Part shown: piece by piece, positions 1-5,243 of the stretch
Layout: each line of letters starts with the position of its first letter
How positions within the stretch are numbered: position 1 is the stretch's first letter
DNA from: Deltaproteobacteria bacterium RIFCSPLOWO2_12_FULL_60_16
GTDB taxonomy: Bacteria > Desulfobacterota > Binatia > UBA9968
NCBI GenBank assembly: GCA_001798565.1
Contig: MGSR01000164.1
Location: forward strand, 1-5,243
Reading direction: 5' to 3'
Length of the DNA stretch: 5,243 nt
Notes under the pieces: model-generated
Database searches by the model: none
Told to the model about the DNA's origin: nothing
What the model saw: only the letters and a program-made list of their open reading frames with translations
Made by a program: the position numbers and the translations under genes

Positions 1-1
1 C

Positions 2-124
2 CAGTCCGAGTGGCTGAGAAACCGGCTCAAATTGCTTAGGCGCCGTTTTCCCCGTCACGCGGCCCGGCTCCGGCTGTGGAAGCAGACTCTCACCGCTAAG
101 CTCAGGGGAGAAAGCGTTTCCTAA
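2..124 (+). CDS. 3' end of an unidentified plus-strand gene (partial)
   Basis: An open frame runs from the window edge for 40 codons to a TAA stop at 122-124. Its C-terminal end is strongly basic, with a run near LLRRRFPRHAARLRLWKQ, and it has about 72 percent G or C in third codon positions (29 of 40 by hand count), similar in character to the clear genes here. I do not recognise the protein. It would converge on the M16 operon, with only 5 bases between the two stop codons. Arginine-rich frames also occur by chance in GC-rich DNA, and a short competing minus-strand frame exists in the same bases, so the call is tentative. Confidence 0.4.
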   Translation, partial: QSEWLRNRLKLLRRRFPRHAARLRLWKQTLTAKLRGESVS

Positions 125-129
125 TTCTG

Positions 130-1455
130 CTATTGCTTGGGCTGGCTTTTTTCCTGATTCGCTACCACGACCACGATAAGCTTTTCCGGCTGCAGATAGC
201 GCTGAGCCGCGCGCAAGACATCCTCGTGGCGGATAGCGCGGATCAGATCCGGATAGCGATCCGGATAGTCTGACCCCAGCTCGAAGAATTCCACCTGGGC
301 GAAGAAGCTCGCAAGCCTCCGGTTGGTATCAAAACGGAGGGGAAAGCTGCCGATGAGATAGTCTTTGGCCGACTGCAACTCTTCCTCACTCACCCCTTTT
401 TCCCGGATTCTTCGGATCTCTTCGGTAGCGATGCGGATCGCCTCCTCGGCGCTCTCGTTCTTGGTCTGCATCGCGACTTGAAAGGTTCCGACATGCTTGT
501 CGGCGTCGAAGGAGCTATAGACCGAATAGGCCAACCCGCGCTCGTTGCGCACCGAATCCATCAGCCGTGAGGAAAAGCCTCCGCCCCCCAGAATGTAATT
601 CATGACCTGGATCACGTAATAATCCGGGTGGCCTCTGGTCACTCCCTCATGGCCGATGACGATGTTTGCCTGCGTCAGGTTTTTTTGAATACGGATGACG
701 GTCGCCGGACCGGCCGATACCCGGGGGGCCTCTTCCCGCGCGCCGGCGCCCCTCTGCCAGGAGCGCAGGGCTTGAGTCAGCTTGTCCTTCAGTTCCTGAT
801 GAGAGACATCTCCGACGACGGCGAGGATCGCGCGATCCGGACGGTAATACCGCTGATAAAATTCCACCAGCTCGGTCCGGCCGATGCGTGCCACGCCTTT
901 TTCATCGCCTTCCACCGGTCGGCCGTAGGGGCTTTGCGGGAAGAGCGCCTCGTGAAATTTCCTCTGGGCGATCGATCCCGGCTCTTGCTCCCGGGCCCTG
1001 ATCGCTGCGATCACCGATTGTTTTTGCCGGCCGATCTCTTCCGCGGGAAAAACCGACGCGGTCAGGATCTCGGCCAGGAGATTCAGCCCCACGTCGAGAT
1101 CCTTTTTCAGCAAGGTTAAATTTACGCTCGCCAGCTCCTCGCCTGCCCCCGCCGAGAGCGTGGCGCCGATAAAGTCCAGCGTCTCGCTGATCTGGAGCGC
1201 GGTCCGGCTGCGGGTGCCGTATGTCAGCAAGCGCGCGGTGAGGTTGGCGAGGCCCTCGCGGCCCTGCGGGTCGTAGCGCGAGCCCGCCCGGATGAGGAGG
1301 TTGAAAGTCACCATGGGCAGGCCCCGCTCTTCGGAGGCGAGCAGGACCAGCCCGTTCTCCAGCGCCGACCTGGCAGGCGTAAGACGGGCCTCCGAAGCGG
1401 CAGCGCCAAAGCCGACCAGGGACAAACAAAATAGGGCGATGAAAAACTTTTTCAC
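130..1455 (-). CDS. M16-family peptidase-like protein, non-catalytic (Arg/Tyr) subunit, exported
   Basis: This 441-residue protein has the two-lobed M16 layout: an N-terminal M16 domain at about residues 30-175 and a C-terminal M16 domain at about 190-370. Residues 1-23 form a Sec-type signal peptide (KK, hydrophobic core, AAASEA cleavage region), so it should act in the periplasm. The zinc motif HxxEH is replaced by NLTAR (residues 71-75), and the distal Glu ligand is gone (VIAAI around 148-152), so it should not bind catalytic zinc. It keeps the substrate-binding pair R303 and Y310 in VRNERGLAYSV, with the same 7-residue spacing as R824/Y831 of insulysin. Known two-gene M16 enzymes pair such a subunit with an HxxEH partner, and the partner is directly upstream. 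The start is GTG at 1455-1453, overlapping the upstream stop as GTGA, which suggests translational coupling. A weak purine-rich site (AAAGAGAAG) precedes it. Specific substrate unknown. Confidence 0.93.
   Translation of the reverse strand: MKKFFIALFCLSLVGFGAAASEARLTPARSALENGLVLLASEERGLPMVTFNLLIRAGSRYDPQGREGLANLTARLLTYGTRSRTALQISETLDFIGATLSAGAGEELASVNLTLLKKDLDVGLNLLAEILTASVFPAEEIGRQKQSVIAAIRAREQEPGSIAQRKFHEALFPQSPYGRPVEGDEKGVARIGRTELVEFYQRYYRPDRAILAVVGDVSHQELKDKLTQALRSWQRGAGAREEAPRVSAGPATVIRIQKNLTQANIVIGHEGVTRGHPDYYVIQVMNYILGGGGFSSRLMDSVRNERGLAYSVYSSFDADKHVGTFQVAMQTKNESAEEAIRIATEEIRRIREKGVSEEELQSAKDYLIGSFPLRFDTNRRLASFFAQVEFFELGSDYPDRYPDLIRAIRHEDVLRAAQRYLQPEKLIVVVVANQEKSQPKQ
526..549 (-). other. 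Conserved Arg/Tyr pair of the M16 C-terminal domain (R303, Y310)
   Basis: The motif VRNERGLAYSV carries R303 and Y310, seven residues apart. In M16 enzymes such a pair, supplied by the C-terminal half or by the partner subunit, helps hold the substrate backbone in the active site. The upstream paralogue has V304 and R311 at the aligned places, so the pair is present in this subunit only. Confidence 0.75.
1231..1245 (-). other. Degenerate zinc-site position (NLTAR in place of HxxEH)
   Basis: Codons 71-75 of the downstream M16 protein read N-L-T-A-R where the upstream paralogue has H-F-L-E-H at exactly the same residue numbers. Both histidine ligands and the general-base glutamate are replaced. 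The surrounding frame (REGLAN, then LLTYGT) is intact, so this is family divergence and not gene decay. Confidence 0.85.
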
Positions 1456-2777
1456 TGCTTCTTCTCTTTGATGGGGAATAAGGTCCCCACGGTTCGGCGG
1501 TCCGGATCGAGATACTGCTTGGCCACCCTGAGAACATCAGCCGCCGTCACCTTCCTGATCCCCGCGATATACTCCTCCAGATGGCGCCATCCGGCCACGG
1601 ACTCATACTGGCCGACCCTCATGGCCTGGCCAAAGACGGAATCCTGGCCGAAGATAAACGCGGCCTCGATCTGATTTTTCGCCTTTTCGAGCTCTCTCTC
1701 GCTAACCGGCTCCGCCCTTACCCGACCGAGCAGGCTGCCGATCGCGCGCTCCACATCGAGCGGCTCTTTATCCGGCATCACCTCGGCGGTGACGGAAAAG
1801 ACCGTCGCGTCCGCCGCCAGTCCCCCGTAATCCGCGTCCACGCTGCGGGCGATTCGTTTTTGGTAGACCAGATCCTGATAGAGTCGCGAGCTGCGGCCGC
1901 CTGCCAGAATCACCGCGAGCAGATCCAGAGCGAAGCTGTCCGGATGCTTGAGATTGGGGGCGTGATAGTAGAAGAGCAGGAACGGCAGCTCGGCCTCTTT
2001 CTTGAGGCTCACTCGCCGCTCTCCCCTTTGAGGAGGCTCCCGGACCTCTACCCTGGGCGGCTCCGGGCCCCGCGGGATGTCGCCGAAGGCCGCCCTGACC
2101 TTTTCCAGGATCTCGTCGGTCGAGAAATCCCCCACCATGACGATAAAGGCGTTGTTGGGCGCGTAATAGGTTTGATAGTGCTTCTGCAAATCCTCCCGCG
2201 AGAGGCTTTGGATGTCTCCCATCCAGCCGATCACCGGACGCCGGTAAGGGTGAACCGTGTAAGCGACGGCCCCCGTGACCTCGGCCAGCGCCGAGACCGG
2301 GTTGTCCTCGGTGCGCAGCCGCCGCTCCTCCATGATGACCTTTTTCTCCTGCTCGAAGTAGCCGCCGTCCAGACGAGCGTTCGCCATCCGGTCCGCCTCC
2401 ATCTCGATGGCGATGCCGATCTTTTCCCGGCTCATGGTGGCGAAATAGACCGTATGGTCCGACGAGGTGAAGGCGTTCGAGCGGCCCCCGTTCTTGGCGA
2501 TGACGCGCGGGTACTCCTCCGGAGCTATCTTGTCCGTCCCCTTGAACATCATGTGCTCGAGAAAATGGGACAGCCCGCTCTTGCCGTCCTGCTCGTTTCT
2601 CGACCCGACCCGGTACCAGATCTGAAAGGTAACCGACGGGCTCTTGTGGCTCTCCAGGAGGAGAACTTTGAGCCCGTTGTCGAGGACGACCTCTTGGACC
2701 TTGCCGGGCTGGGCTGGAGCGGATCGCGGCGCAAGCGCGGCAAAAAATAAGGCTAGACAAAAAATAAAGAAGCGCAT
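1452..2777 (-). CDS. M16-family zinc metallopeptidase, catalytic (HxxEH) subunit, exported
   Basis: This 441-residue protein is related to mitochondrial processing peptidase beta, YmxG/PqqL-like proteins and other bacterial M16B peptidases. Residues 1-22 are a signal peptide with a hydrophobic core and an SAPA-Q cleavage site, placing the enzyme in the periplasm. The inverted zinc motif HFLEH (H71, E74, H75) lies in GLSHFLEHMMFKGT, and the third ligand is expected at E151 in VIMEERR, 76 residues after H75 as in MPP-beta. The C-terminal M16 domain (about 190-370, with GDFSTDEILEKV and LAGGRSSRLYQDL) lacks the Arg/Tyr pair: VYQKRIARSV has V304 and R311 there. The enzyme therefore likely needs the downstream subunit to be active. 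ATG at 2777 is the only reasonable start, because an in-frame TAA lies just upstream (TAA AGA GAG ATG). The ribosome site is weak (AAAGAGAG). First gene of a two-gene operon; natural substrate unknown, probably exported proteins or peptides. Confidence 0.95.
   Translation of the reverse strand: MRFFIFCLALFFAALAPRSAPAQPGKVQEVVLDNGLKVLLLESHKSPSVTFQIWYRVGSRNEQDGKSGLSHFLEHMMFKGTDKIAPEEYPRVIAKNGGRSNAFTSSDHTVYFATMSREKIGIAIEMEADRMANARLDGGYFEQEKKVIMEERRLRTEDNPVSALAEVTGAVAYTVHPYRRPVIGWMGDIQSLSREDLQKHYQTYYAPNNAFIVMVGDFSTDEILEKVRAAFGDIPRGPEPPRVEVREPPQRGERRVSLKKEAELPFLLFYYHAPNLKHPDSFALDLLAVILAGGRSSRLYQDLVYQKRIARSVDADYGGLAADATVFSVTAEVMPDKEPLDVERAIGSLLGRVRAEPVSERELEKAKNQIEAAFIFGQDSVFGQAMRVGQYESVAGWRHLEEYIAGIRKVTAADVLRVAKQYLDPDRRTVGTLFPIKEKKQ
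2553..2567 (-). other. M16 zinc-binding motif HFLEH
   Basis: Codons 71-75 encode H-F-L-E-H, the inverted zinc signature of M16 peptidases. H71 and H75 are metal ligands and E74 is the general base; E151 further along is the expected third ligand. This identifies the upstream gene as the catalytic member of the pair. Confidence 0.93.
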
Positions 2778-2781
2778 CTCT

Positions 2782-2796
2782 CTTTATTTCATAAAG
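2782..2796. repeat. Perfect 6-bp inverted repeat CTTTAT-TTC-ATAAAG
   Basis: The two arms (2782-2787 and 2791-2796) are exact reverse complements with a 3-base spacer. The repeat ends 5 bases upstream of the ATG of the catalytic M16 gene and covers the candidate -10 of its promoter. It could be a small operator or a weak AT-rich hairpin in the leader. It is short enough to be chance in an AT-rich patch. Confidence 0.35.
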
Positions 2797-2816
2797 CAAG
2801 AAATGGCAAAGCGCAA
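2788..2816 (-). promoter_or_regulatory. Weak candidate sigma70 promoter for the M16 operon
   Basis: Read on the minus strand, TTGCGC (2816-2811) and TATGAA (2793-2788) are separated by exactly 17 bases. The -10 matches 4 of 6 consensus positions and the -35 matches 3 of 6. The expected transcript start near 2781 would leave only about 4 bases before the ATG, so the message would be almost leaderless. Another nearby TTGCCA could serve as a -35 but has no good -10. Treat it as a candidate only. Confidence 0.25.
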
Positions 2817-2831
2817 GAGAGCGCGGACTTG

Positions 2832-2860
2832 TTGACAGCCCCGGTCGAGCACAATAGTAT
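2832..2860 (+). promoter_or_regulatory. Sigma70-type promoter for the UbiD-family gene and hemQ
   Basis: A perfect -35 hexamer TTGACA (2832-2837) is followed after exactly 17 bases by TAGTAT (2855-2860), which matches the -10 consensus at 4 of 6 positions. Transcription would start near 2867, giving a leader of about 15 bases that contains little more than the ribosome binding site. There is no room for a riboswitch or attenuator, so control of the two-gene unit should act at initiation. Confidence 0.65.
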
Positions 2861-2870
2861 GCCGGGCCTG

Positions 2871-2876
2871 AGGAGG
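2871..2876 (+). promoter_or_regulatory. Strong Shine-Dalgarno AGGAGG
   Basis: A full AGGAGG lies 5 bases before the ATG at 2882 and fixes the start of the UbiD-family gene. It is by far the best ribosome binding site in the window; the other genes have weak sites or rely on overlap with the gene before them. Confidence 0.85.
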
Positions 2877-2881
2877 AATCC

Positions 2882-4315
2882 ATGGCAGATGTCACCGACA
2901 TGAGAGGCTTCATCCGCTGCCTCGAGGAGATGGGCGAGATCAAGAAACTCCAGGGGGCCGATCTGCGTCTGGAGGTCGGCGCCTTGACGGAGCGGGCGGC
3001 CGACAAGGAAGGGCCGGCGCTGCTGTTCAGCCATTTCAAGGGTTACCCCGAAGGATTTCGCGTCATCTCGAACGCCTTTCGCACCTGCAGGCGGACGGCG
3101 CCGGCGATGGGGCTGCCTACCGATCTCAAGGGCGTGGATTTTCTTTATGCCTGGCGGAAAAAACTCGCGGCCTTCAAGCCCGTTCCGGTCGAGCAGGTCG
3201 AGGGCGGGCCGATACTGGAAAACCAGATGGCCGAGCACGAGGTCGATCTCTACAAGTTTCCTACGCCGCTCTGGCACGAGCTCGACGGCGGGCCCTACCT
3301 GGGAACCGGCTGCGGGGTCATCACCAAAGATCCGGAGAACGGCCGAATCAACATCGGCACCTATCGAGTCATGATTCAGGAAAAAAACAAAGTCTCGGTG
3401 AAAATGAACATGGGAAAGCATGGCCGCCTCGCCTTCGAGCGCAGCCGGGCCGCGGGCAAGCCGCTGCCGGTGGCGATCACTCTGGGGCAGGGACCGAGCG
3501 TTTTTCTCGCCGCGCAGATGCCGCTGCCGCCCGACGTCAACGAGTACGAGTTTGCCGGCTTCTTGCAGGGCTCGCCGGTTCCGGTGGTCCGGGGGGCGGT
3601 GACCGGGCTTCCGATACCGGCAAACGCGGAGGTCGTGCTCGAGGGAGAGATGCCCCCTATGAGGGACGAGGAGATGCCGCGCGAGGGGCCCTTCGGCGAG
3701 TGGCCCGGCTACTTTACCGACGCCAACGTCGGAGAAACCCCCGTGATGGTGGTGAAACGGGTTTATTATAGAAACGACCCGATTATCCTGGGGGCGCCGC
3801 CGCTGAAACCGCCTTCCAGCTACCTCCCCATCCCACTCGGCGCGGCGACGCTCTGGGAACAGCTGGAAAAAGCCGGCGTGCCGGACGTGAGGGGAGTGTG
3901 GGGCTTTGTCTATGGCGGCCAGCCGGGACCGTTTACCGTGATCTCGATCCATCAGCGCTACGCGGGCCATTCCAAGCAGGCGCTGCTCGTGGCCGCGGGG
4001 GCGCGCGCCGGCGCCTACGGCGGGAAGTTCGTCGTCGTGGTGGATGACGATATCGACATCACGAACGCCGCCGAGGTGATCTGGGCGGTCGCCACCCGAT
4101 GCTATGTCCGGGACGGCATCGATCTGGTGAAAAGCGTCTGGGCCTCGGTGTGCGAGCCGGCCATGCCGCCGGAAGAGCGCTCGCCGCGCGGCTATACCTC
4201 GGATCGCGTGCTGATCGATGCCTGCCGCCCCTATAAATGGCTGGAGCAGTTCCCGGCGGTCAATGCCTTTACCAAAGAGTTCAAGGACGAGGTCGAGCGG
4301 AAGTGGAAGATCTGA
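2882..4315 (+). CDS. UbiD-family decarboxylase (prenylated-FMN dependent)
   Basis: This 477-residue protein is close in length to E. coli UbiD (about 497). UbiD enzymes reversibly decarboxylate aromatic or alpha,beta-unsaturated acids using prenylated FMN made by UbiX. The catalytic and cofactor residues are visible with Fdc1-like spacing: N157 (metal), R162 (catalytic Arg, N+5), H180 (metal, N+23), an acidic metal ligand in NEYEFAG (probably E221), and the E268/E273 pair in REGPFGEWPGYF. The last acid is Glu, as in Fdc1, where E. coli UbiD has Asp. The N-terminal part begins DMRGFIRCLEEMGEI, typical of the family. No signal peptide or membrane segment is seen, so it is cytosolic. Members differ widely in substrate (polyprenyl-hydroxybenzoate, menaquinone precursors, phenylacrylates, aromatic catabolism), and I cannot assign one here. 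No ubiX, ubiA or mqn gene is in the window. It is first in an operon with hemQ, overlapping it by 13 bases. Confidence 0.93.
   Translation: MADVTDMRGFIRCLEEMGEIKKLQGADLRLEVGALTERAADKEGPALLFSHFKGYPEGFRVISNAFRTCRRTAPAMGLPTDLKGVDFLYAWRKKLAAFKPVPVEQVEGGPILENQMAEHEVDLYKFPTPLWHELDGGPYLGTGCGVITKDPENGRINIGTYRVMIQEKNKVSVKMNMGKHGRLAFERSRAAGKPLPVAITLGQGPSVFLAAQMPLPPDVNEYEFAGFLQGSPVPVVRGAVTGLPIPANAEVVLEGEMPPMRDEEMPREGPFGEWPGYFTDANVGETPVMVVKRVYYRNDPIILGAPPLKPPSSYLPIPLGAATLWEQLEKAGVPDVRGVWGFVYGGQPGPFTVISIHQRYAGHSKQALLVAAGARAGAYGGKFVVVVDDDIDITNAAEVIWAVATRCYVRDGIDLVKSVWASVCEPAMPPEERSPRGYTSDRVLIDACRPYKWLEQFPAVNAFTKEFKDEVERKWKI
3683..3700 (+). other. UbiD catalytic acid motif EGPFGE (E268, E273)
   Basis: The E-x4-E pair corresponds to E277 and E282 of Aspergillus Fdc1, which with R173 (here R162) form the catalytic network over the prenylated flavin. 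The motif is intact, which argues for an active enzyme. Confidence 0.85.
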
Positions 4316-5160
4316 AGAAGCCGCAGGACGATATCGCGCACGCCGCGCCGCTCACCCTGGAGGGGTCGTACATTCTCCATCAGATGTTCCGCGTGCGCTG
4401 GCCGGCCTGGAAGGCGGCCACCACGGTGGAGCAGCAGCGCGCGGTCGAGGAAGCGGCGGCGCTTCTCGAGGAGATGGGCAAAAGCAAGGATGAGCAGAGC
4501 GCGGTTTTCTCCATGCTCGGCCACAAAGGCGATCTCATGCTGGTCCACTTCCGGCGCAAGCTCGACGATCTCAACCAGGCTGAATTGCAGATCGCGAACC
4601 TGGGCATTGCAGAGTTCCTGGAGCAAACCACCTCCTATCTCTCCGTGGTAGAGCTGGGGCTGTACGAGGCCTCCGTGCGCCTTTTCACTTCGCTTAAGGA
4701 GAAGGGAACACAGCCGGGAACCGCCGACTGGAACCGGACGGTGGAGACGGAGCTTACTAAGCAGCGCGAGGCGGCCGCGCCCAGGCTCTGGCCGGAGATT
4801 CCGGCGCGCCGCTACCTCTGCTTCTATCCGATGAATAAATTTCGCGGCGAGGAAAAAAACTGGTACGGCGCCCCCATTACCGAGCGCCAGCGCATGATGC
4901 AGGAGCACGGCGCGATCGGCCGCAGATACGCCGGCCAGGTGACCCAGATCATCTCCGGCTCGATCGGCTTCGACGATTGGGAGTGGGGCGTGGATCTCTT
5001 TGCCGATAACCCGCTGGTGTTTAAAAAGCTCGTTTACGAGATGCGCTTCGACGAGGCGAGCGCCGCCTACGGCCTCTTCGGCGCCTTCTACGTCGGCCTG
5101 CGCTTCCCGCCGGTTAAACTGGGAATGTTCCTGGAAGGAAAAACGCCGAGCTTTACGTAG
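4303..5160 (+). CDS. hemQ: Coproheme decarboxylase / hydrogen-peroxide-dependent heme synthase (HemQ, ChdC)
   Basis: This chlorite-dismutase-family protein removes CO2 from propionates 2 and 4 of coproheme III with hydrogen peroxide, giving heme b, the last step of the coproporphyrin-dependent pathway. Diagnostic residues are Y175 and K179 in CFYPMNK (catalytic Tyr and Lys), H202 in QEHGAIGRRYAG (proximal heme ligand) and Q215 in VTQIISGSIGFDDWEWGV. Tyr to His is 27 and His to Gln is 13 residues, as in Listeria HemQ (Y147, H174, Q187). Distal Gln in place of Arg argues against a true chlorite dismutase. No signal peptide; cytosolic. I chose the GTG at 4303 (285 residues) over the ATG at 4237 because the latter would overlap the UbiD gene by 79 bases and add a segment (MAGAVPGGQCLYQRVQ) unlike the family. 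The GTG start overlaps by 13 bases and has GAGG 10 bases upstream. The linker before the Tyr motif seems about 20 residues longer than in Firmicutes. Confidence 0.93.
   Translation: MEDLKKPQDDIAHAAPLTLEGSYILHQMFRVRWPAWKAATTVEQQRAVEEAAALLEEMGKSKDEQSAVFSMLGHKGDLMLVHFRRKLDDLNQAELQIANLGIAEFLEQTTSYLSVVELGLYEASVRLFTSLKEKGTQPGTADWNRTVETELTKQREAAAPRLWPEIPARRYLCFYPMNKFRGEEKNWYGAPITERQRMMQEHGAIGRRYAGQVTQIISGSIGFDDWEWGVDLFADNPLVFKKLVYEMRFDEASAAYGLFGAFYVGLRFPPVKLGMFLEGKTPSFT
4825..4947 (+). other. HemQ active-site block (Tyr, Lys, proximal His, distal Gln)
   Basis: The codon for catalytic Tyr is at 4825-4827, for Lys at 4837-4839, for proximal His at 4906-4908 and for distal Gln at 4945-4947. All four have the residue and spacing expected of coproheme decarboxylases, so the enzyme should be functional and not a diverged relative. 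Confidence 0.85.
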
Positions 5161-5203
5161 GGTGCCACCCTCCCGCCCACAGCCTTTTTTGGCAACTTTC
5201 CCC

Positions 5204-5233
5204 TTGTCATCCTGCCACACAATCGCCTAATAT
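5204..5233 (+). promoter_or_regulatory. Promoter-like sequence reading out of the window
   Basis: TTGTCA (5204-5209, 5 of 6 matches to the -35) is followed after 18 bases by TAATAT (5228-5233, 4 of 6 matches to the -10). It resembles the promoter in front of the UbiD-family gene and lies 43 bases past the hemQ stop. It would start a new plus-strand unit beyond the window. The remaining bases from 5161 to 5243 show no gene. Confidence 0.4.
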
Positions 5234-5243
5234 CCGCAGGCAG

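Noticed and set aside
1..58. Minus-strand GTG-started frame (VTGKTAPKQFEPVSQPLG) running off the left edge, as a third gene of the M16 operon
   Set aside because: It has no convincing ribosome binding site, is only 19 codons long here and competes with the longer plus-strand frame ending at 124. It cannot be fully excluded without more sequence.
1581..2750. Long plus-strand open frame of 389 codons antisense to the catalytic M16 gene
   Set aside because: It mirrors a well-conserved M16 coding sequence, has no recognisable domain and is rich in Arg, Asp and Leu as expected for an antisense shadow in GC-rich DNA.
2789..3970. Minus-strand open frame of 393 codons across the UbiD-family gene
   Set aside because: The sense strand encodes an intact UbiD protein with its catalytic residues. 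The antisense product is His- and Arg-rich without a motif.
4237..4302. Extra 22-codon N-terminal extension of hemQ from the ATG at 4237
   Set aside because: It would overlap the UbiD gene by 79 bases and the added residues do not look like the HemQ N-terminus. The GTG at 4303 leaves a 13-base overlap and a normal beginning shortly before LEGSYILH.
4303..5160. Reading the chlorite-dismutase-family gene as a true chlorite dismutase (cld)
   Set aside because: True chlorite dismutases have a distal Arg. Here the position is Gln (Q215), and the Tyr/Lys pair of CFYPMNK marks a coproheme decarboxylase.
5159..5190. Possible rho-independent terminator after hemQ (AGGGT-GCC-ACCCT followed by a T run)
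   Set aside because: The 5-bp stem overlaps the stop codon and is separated by 13 bases from the six Ts at 5185-5190. The T run itself is flanked only by a 3-bp GCC/GGC pairing, so neither makes a standard terminator.
4231..5220. Minus-strand open frame of 329 codons across hemQ
   Set aside because: It is the reverse of a clear HemQ coding sequence and shows no family features of its own.

Overview
The window looks like a stretch of chromosome from a GC-rich, probably uncultured diderm (Gram-negative-type) bacterium. Two exported M16 proteases with Sec-type signal peptides imply a periplasm. A UbiD-family decarboxylase sits beside a coproheme decarboxylase (HemQ/ChdC). I cannot name the taxon from the sequence; lineages such as Desulfobacterota/Binatota, NC10, Rokubacteria or Nitrospirota would fit, but this is only an impression. 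I see no mobile element, phage gene, CRISPR array, tRNA or rRNA.

Layout. Positions 1-124 probably hold the 3' end of a plus-strand gene that enters from the left; it is unidentified and arginine-rich. It converges, with only 5 bases between stop codons, on a two-gene minus-strand operon (2777 down to 130). That operon encodes two 441-residue M16 (pitrilysin/processing-peptidase-type) proteins. The upstream gene keeps the zinc site HxxEH but lacks the C-terminal Arg/Tyr pair. The downstream gene has lost the zinc site but keeps the Arg/Tyr pair. The genes overlap by 4 bases (GTGA), so the products most likely form a heterodimeric periplasmic metallopeptidase.

A 104-base divergent intergenic region (2778-2881) separates this operon from a plus-strand pair. 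It carries a good sigma70-type promoter for the rightward genes (TTGACA, 17 bp, TAGTAT), a weak candidate promoter for the leftward operon, and a small perfect palindrome close to the leftward start codon. The rightward pair is a UbiD-family prenylated-FMN-dependent decarboxylase (2882-4315) and, overlapping it by 13 bases from a GTG start, hemQ/chdC (4303-5160). HemQ converts coproheme to heme b with hydrogen peroxide in the coproporphyrin-dependent heme pathway. Its Tyr, Lys, proximal His and distal Gln are all in the expected spacing.

The last 83 bases hold no gene but contain a promoter-like sequence pointing out of the window. The individual families are all known. The points most worth a second look are the tight ubiD-like/hemQ overlap and the clean reciprocal loss of active-site halves in the M16 pair. 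I did not find convincing evidence of an undescribed system.
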